Part shown: positions 59,934-64,000 of the stretch, piece after piece | Numbering within the stretch: position 1 is the stretch's first letter | Layout: each line of letters opens with the position of its first letter | Assembly: GCF_005221385.1 (NCBI RefSeq) | Contig: NZ_CP039904.1 | Location: forward strand, 372,001 to 436,000 | Source of the DNA: Agrobacterium tumefaciens | GTDB lineage: Bacteria; Pseudomonadota; Alphaproteobacteria; Rhizobiales; Rhizobiaceae | Reading direction: 5' to 3' | DNA: 64,000 nucleotides | Notes under the pieces: generated by a model | Seen by the model: only the letters and a program-made list of their open reading frames with translations | Database searches by the model: none | What the model was told of the DNA's origin: nothing | Made by a program: the position numbers and the translations under genes

Positions 59934-61500
59934 GGTTGGCTCCCATTTCTCCAACAACTTTCACATGAATGCGGGTGGCATTACCGGGCAGGTAGGCAAG
60001 CGGCATGTCCTCGCGCTCAATCACTTCCAGCGTCTCGGCGACCGCGCCGGCCGCAATCGCCTTCTCGCGCGCCTCGGCTTCTGCTTCTGCCAGTGCGCTC
60101 TCGCGCGTGCGTCCGTCCACCAGCGAGAAGACCCGGTCGGTCTCGCCGCTGATCTGCGCGATTGCCGCGCCGACGGCATTGGCCACCGCGAAATTCTCGG
60201 GCCGGATGACCTCAAGGTCACCGATACGATCCGGCATCAGGATGGAACCGCCGCCAACGGCAATCACCGGCACCGGTGACGACGAGATGCGGCTGCGCTC
60301 CACGCAGGCCTCGAGCATGTCGTTGATCTTGTCGACCGCCGCATCCACGAGCTTTTTGTCGAGACTGGAGACCAGCGCCTTCTCACCCACATCCGCCTTG
60401 CCGGAGGCAACGGCGATATCGGTTGCCGTCAGGGTCGAGCCGCCGAAGCAGAGTGCATCGCGGCGAACGCGGTAACCGACGGATTTCGGGCCGACGGTCA
60501 GCCCATGGTCGCCCTTGACCACCAGCGAACCACCACCGAGACCGATGGAAAAGACGTCAGGCATGCGGAAATTGGTGCGCACACCGCCAATATCCACCGT
60601 CGTGGAAGCCTGACGCGGAAAGCCATGCGACAGCGAGCCGACATCGGAGGTGGTGCCGCCGACATCCACCACGACGGCATCCTTGAGACCAGTAAGGAAA
60701 GCCGCACCGCGCATGGAATTCGTCGGGCCGGAAGCGAAGGTGAGCACGGGGAAGCCACGCACCACATCCGCCGCCATCAACGTGCCGTCGTTCTGGGTAA
60801 TGTAGAACGGGCAAGTGATGCCCGCCGCCTTCAGCGCCTCGCCGAAAGCGGCGACGGTGCGGTCGGCAAGCGACAACAGGCTGGCATTCATGATCGCCGC
60901 GCTCTCGCGGGCGAGCAGACCGTGACGGCCGATATCCTTGGACATGACAACCGGCAGGCCGGGGCAACGCTCCTGCAGGATTTCCTTCGTCCGCAGTTCC
61001 ATCGCATCGTTGATGCCGCTGAAAACGCAGGTGACGGCAGCGGCCTTCAGGCCCTTGGCGCGGATATCGGCGGCGATGCGGACGATCTCATCCTCATCGA
61101 GGGCTGAAATCTCACGACCGTCGAATTCGTATCCGCCGCGCACCTGATAACCGTGGTTGCCGACGATTTCCCGGAGATCATCCGGCCAGTCGACCATGGG
61201 CGGCAGGCCGGCGCCGGACGGCAGGCCGAGACGGATGGCGGCCACCTCATCCATATGCCGGCGCTCGATCACCGCATTGGTGAAATGCGTGGTGCCGATC
61301 ATCACGGCGCCGATGCGCGCCCTGTCGATGCCCGACGCCTCGATGACCTTTTCAAGGGCTTCGATGACACCGGACGTCACATCCTCTGTCGTGGAGGCCT
61401 TCACTCCCGCCAGAACCGTTTTATCCTGCAACACAACGGCATCGGTATTCGTGCCGCCGACGTCAATTCCAACGCGATACACGTCAGGCTCCTCTTTCAT
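59926..61500 (-). CDS. hydantoinase/oxoprolinase family protein (HyuA-like), copy 2
   Basis: 524 residues. VGIDVGGTNTDAVVLQDK and VVVDVGGTTSDVGSL are the phosphate motifs, YITQNDGTLMAADV and SGPTNSMRGAAFLTGL the shared core. Overall it parallels the copy at 54434 closely, including ENFAVANAVGAAIAQISGETDRVFSLV near the C-terminus, so both probably act on related substrates. The ATG at 61500 overlaps the upstream ATPase stop by one base (TGATG). It is translationally linked to the DUF917 gene 58800. Confidence 0.92.
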   Translation of the reverse strand: MKEEPDVYRVGIDVGGTNTDAVVLQDKTVLAGVKASTTEDVTSGVIEALEKVIEASGIDRARIGAVMIGTTHFTNAVIERRHMDEVAAIRLGLPSGAGLPPMVDWPDDLREIVGNHGYQVRGGYEFDGREISALDEDEIVRIAADIRAKGLKAAAVTCVFSGINDAMELRTKEILQERCPGLPVVMSKDIGRHGLLARESAAIMNASLLSLADRTVAAFGEALKAAGITCPFYITQNDGTLMAADVVRGFPVLTFASGPTNSMRGAAFLTGLKDAVVVDVGGTTSDVGSLSHGFPRQASTTVDIGGVRTNFRMPDVFSIGLGGGSLVVKGDHGLTVGPKSVGYRVRRDALCFGGSTLTATDIAVASGKADVGEKALVSSLDKKLVDAAVDKINDMLEACVERSRISSSPVPVIAVGGGSILMPDRIGDLEVIRPENFAVANAVGAAIAQISGETDRVFSLVDGRTRESALAEAEAEAREKAIAAGAVAETLEVIEREDMPLAYLPGNATRIHVKVVGEMGANHG

Positions 61501-63146
61501 CAATCAGTCGTTTTTACGAGGAAGCGCATGCGCTCTTCCTCGGTCACGGTGGGTTTGAGACGTTCTTCCTCGTCGGTGACGACGGGGATGGCCGCGATCA
61601 GGGCGCGGGTATAGGGATGGGCCGGCTCGGCGAAGACCGCCGACGTCACGCCCTCCTCGACAATCTCGCCGCGCAGCATGACGGCGATGCGCGAGCAGAA
61701 ATTGCGCATCAGCGACAGGTCGTGCGAGATCATCAGATAGGTCAGGCCAAGCTCCTCGCGAAGCTGCAACAGAAGGTCGATCACCGTCTTCTGCACGGAA
61801 ACATCGAGCGCTGCCGTCGGCTCATCGAGGATCAGGATTTTCGGTTCTGCCGCGAGCGCACGGGCAATCGCCACGCGCTGCTTCTGGCCGCCGGAAAGCT
61901 CATGCGGATATTTGCCGAGATAGGATTGCGGCAGCCGCACCAGCCCCATCAGTTCCTGCATCCGGCTTTCCCGCGCCTGCCCATCCATGCCGATGGATTT
62001 CAGCGGCAGGGCAAGCGTCTGTTTCACCGTGCGCTTCGGATTGAGCGAGGTGCCTGGATTTTGATAGACGATCTGCGTCAGCCGCTTGCCGCGCTCAGGC
62101 GCCGAGGCGTCGATGACGAGATTGCCGGAGGTGGGACGCGAAAGGCCCATGATCATGCGGGCAACCGACGTCTTGCCGGAACCGGATTCGCCCGCCAGAC
62201 CGAAAACCTCGCCTTCCTTCAGCGTCAGGTTCACATCGCGCACGGCATGATAACCGTTGCGCCTGCCGTAAATCTTGTTCAGCCCTTCGATGGTGACGAT
62301 GGGCGAGCGCTCGCTCTGCGCCAGATCGGTGACGCGCGGGCCATAAAGCGGCGGCACGGCATCCAGCAGCGAACGCGTATAATCCTCGGCAGGAGCATGC
62401 AGGATCTGCGTGCAGGGACCGGTCTCGACAATATCGCCGTGGTGCATGACCACGACCCGGTCCGCCACCTTGCGCACGACGCCGAGATTGTGGGTAATCA
62501 TCAACAGCGCCATGTTTTCTTCGGCGACCAGCTGGTTGATGAGGTTAAGGATTTCATCCTGCGTGGTAACATCCAGCGCCGTGCCCGGTTCATCGGCGAT
62601 CAGGAGCTTGGGCTGGTGCAGCAGGGCAAGCCCGATCAGCACGCGCTGACGCATGCCGCCCGAAAGCTCGGACGGATAGGCATTCATCACCCGCTCGGTA
62701 TCGGCAAGTTGCACCCGGCGCAGCACCGCTGCGATACGGGTGCGACGCGCAGCCTTCGACGAATTGATGCCATCGCGCTTGTCGGCAAAGCGCATGACGT
62801 CGTCGAGATGCGTGCCGATCTTGAAGACCGGATTGAAGGAGGACAGCGGGTCCTGCATGATCAACGAAAACGCCGTGCCCTTCAGCGCCTCACGCTCCCT
62901 GCGCGGCATGGCGAGCACATCCCGGCCATCGATGATGATGGCGCCGGAAGTAATCGCGGCATTCTTCGGCAGGGTGCCGATGATCGCCTTGGCGGTGACG
63001 GACTTGCCCGATCCGGTTTCGCCGATCAGCGCCACACGCTCACCGGCAGCAACCGTGAAGGCGACATTGCGCAGCACCTGCCGGGTGCGGCCGTAATTGG
63101 TGAAGGTGACGTTGAGGTTTTCGACCTTGAGAAGCGGTTCAGTCAT
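61500..63146 (-). CDS. peptide ABC transporter, fused double ATPase (DppD-DppF type), second copy
   Basis: 548 residues with two nucleotide-binding domains. Domain 1: Walker A GETGSGKSVTAKA, signature LSGGMRQRVLIGLA, Walker B LLIADEPGTALDVT. Domain 2: Walker A GESGSGKTSVAR, signature LSGGQKQRVAIARA, Walker [15 protein letters not shown]. Domain order matches the ATPase at 48850 but sequences differ throughout, so this is a separate importer rather than a recent copy. Start 4 bases after the DppC-type stop. Confidence 0.93.
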   Translation of the reverse strand: MTEPLLKVENLNVTFTNYGRTRQVLRNVAFTVAAGERVALIGETGSGKSVTAKAIIGTLPKNAAITSGAIIIDGRDVLAMPRREREALKGTAFSLIMQDPLSSFNPVFKIGTHLDDVMRFADKRDGINSSKAARRTRIAAVLRRVQLADTERVMNAYPSELSGGMRQRVLIGLALLHQPKLLIADEPGTALDVTTQDEILNLINQLVAEENMALLMITHNLGVVRKVADRVVVMHHGDIVETGPCTQILHAPAEDYTRSLLDAVPPLYGPRVTDLAQSERSPIVTIEGLNKIYGRRNGYHAVRDVNLTLKEGEVFGLAGESGSGKTSVARMIMGLSRPTSGNLVIDASAPERGKRLTQIVYQNPGTSLNPKRTVKQTLALPLKSIGMDGQARESRMQELMGLVRLPQSYLGKYPHELSGGQKQRVAIARALAAEPKILILDEPTAALDVSVQKTVIDLLLQLREELGLTYLMISHDLSLMRNFCSRIAVMLRGEIVEEGVTSAVFAEPAHPYTRALIAAIPVVTDEEERLKPTVTEEERMRFLVKTTD

Positions 63147-63150
63147 GGTT

Positions 63151-63978
63151 TTAGCTTTCCACGTCGAACATGTCGCGCAGGCCGTCGCCCAGCAGGTTGA
63201 AACCCAGCGTCACGTAAAGCACGGCCGCACCGGGGCAGAGGACTTCCCACCAGAAATCCGGCATGAACTGGCGCCCGTCGGCAACCATCGATCCAAGGTC
63301 GGGCGTCGGCGGTTTGACGCCGAAACCGAGGAAGCTCAGCGTCGCACCGAAGAGGATGACGAAAGCCGCATCCAGCGTCGTCTTGACGGATATGACCGAG
63401 ACGCAATTGGGCAGGATTTCGCGGAAGAGGATGTGCAGCGGCCCGGCGCCGGCAAGACGCGCGGCTTCGATGTAGTCTTCAGAGGCGATGGACTTCGACA
63501 CCGAATAGATCAGCCGCGCGTGCCAGGTCCACCATAGCAGCGTGATCGCGATCATGGCGTTCGTCAGCGTCGGTTCCAGGAGGTTGGAGACCGCCAGCGC
63601 CATGACGAGAGGCGGCATGGCCAGCATCACATTCGTCAGGCCGCTGATGATTTTTTCGGTCCAGCCGCCGAAATAGCCGGCGATCAGGCCAAGAACCGTA
63701 CCGACGGGAACCGAAATGCCGAGCACGCCGATGACGAGAAGGAGAGAAACACGCAGCCCGAAGATGGTGCGGGAAAAGATATCGCGCCCCGCCTTGTCAG
63801 TGCCGAACCAGTGTTCCAGATCCGGCGGCATGTGGCGGGCGCGGAAATCGACGACGGCGCCGATATGTTTGGGATAGGGCGTGAGCCAGGGCGCAAAGAC
63901 CGCCAGCACCAGCACCGATAACAGGATCAGCGAGCCGATGACGGCTGCCGGATTGCGGCTGAAGCGATACCACATCAT
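63151..63978 (-). CDS. peptide ABC transporter permease (DppC type), second copy
   Basis: 275 residues. Hydrophobic start WYRFSRNPAAVIGSLILLSVLVLAVFAPWL, then HWFGTDKAGRDIFSRTIFGLRVSLLLVIG with the conserved GTDxxGRD. EAA-like loop EAARLAGAGPLHILFREILPNCV. The chosen start is the ATG at 63978; the frame stays open upstream to the window edge, so a slightly earlier start is possible. Upstream genes, including the expected DppB partner, lie outside the window. Confidence 0.92.
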   Translation of the reverse strand: MMWYRFSRNPAAVIGSLILLSVLVLAVFAPWLTPYPKHIGAVVDFRARHMPPDLEHWFGTDKAGRDIFSRTIFGLRVSLLLVIGVLGISVPVGTVLGLIAGYFGGWTEKIISGLTNVMLAMPPLVMALAVSNLLEPTLTNAMIAITLLWWTWHARLIYSVSKSIASEDYIEAARLAGAGPLHILFREILPNCVSVISVKTTLDAAFVILFGATLSFLGFGVKPPTPDLGSMVADGRQFMPDFWWEVLCPGAAVLYVTLGFNLLGDGLRDMFDVES

Positions 63979-64000
63979 GTAACCGGCGCTTAAACCGCGA
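63979..64000 (-). other. window edge, probable end of an upstream gene
   Basis: 22 bases remain. On the minus strand one frame reaches a TAA stop here (GCG-GTT-TAA), as expected for the tail of the missing DppB-type permease, but too little is visible to support a call. Confidence 0.2.

Noticed and set aside
61617..63200. Open frame antisense to the double ATPase gene (527 codons)
   Set aside because: Translation is His/Arg/Asp-rich without motifs, mirroring a Walker-motif ATPase on the other strand.

Overview
The window reads as chromosomal DNA of a Rhizobiaceae alphaproteobacterium, most likely an Agrobacterium or close Rhizobium relative. The signs are high G+C, dense same-strand operons with ATGA and TGATG overlaps, a trehalose-type thu operon, an aa3-oxidase subunit IV gene, a fused malic enzyme, many ABC and TRAP importers, and dispersed palindromic intergenic repeats of the kind seen in rhizobia. 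The assignment is inferred from gene content, not from a database match. No rRNA, tRNA, CRISPR array, phage gene or transposase was seen.

Region by region. 1-4139: two L,D-transpeptidase-like lipoproteins (one cut by the edge), an SDR oxidoreductase coupled to a small acidic protein, a 3-methyladenine DNA glycosylase and two tiny hypothetical genes. 4314-11667: LacI regulator plus thuEFGKAB, uptake of trehalose-like disaccharides and their breakdown through 3-keto sugars. 11690-11837: dispersed palindromic repeat. 11910-13770: queC-queD-queE behind a predicted preQ1-I riboswitch. 13875-20191: a second sugar operon (CUT1 importer, TIM-barrel isomerase, Gfo/Idh dehydrogenase) with two matching palindromic operators. 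20450-24627: manC and a malic enzyme, divergent, followed by a second copy of the repeat. 25035-31087: polar amino-acid-type importer with an MmgE/PrpD protein and a flavin-dependent monooxygenase. 31170-35365: soluble double-PAS chemoreceptor, DadA-like oxidase, an exported hypothetical protein, oxidase subunit IV. 35786-39519: TRAP transporter with its binding protein on the opposite strand. 39812-40567: class I glutamine-amidotransferase-like hydrolase. 40668-44440: CUT2 sugar importer, probably for inositol.

44849-64000 is about 19 kb transcribed in one direction. In transcription order it holds a Dpp-type permease, a fused double ATPase, a hydantoinase-A protein, a DUF917 protein, a peptide-binding protein, a second DUF917 protein, a second hydantoinase-A protein, an isoaspartyl peptidase, a LysR regulator, a second complete Dpp-type importer, a cytosolic beta-lactamase-fold hydrolase, another peptide-binding protein and an M20 amidohydrolase. 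Nearly every enzyme belongs to a family that opens amide, lactam or imide bonds. The stretch therefore looks like a composite system for importing and opening cyclic or unusual peptide-like compounds. Its substrate cannot be named from sequence, and it is the most interesting part of the window.

Overall the window is a nutrient-scavenging region: six ABC importers with binding proteins (plus part of a seventh transporter system) and one TRAP system, most paired with dedicated catabolic enzymes and local regulators or operator-like palindromes.
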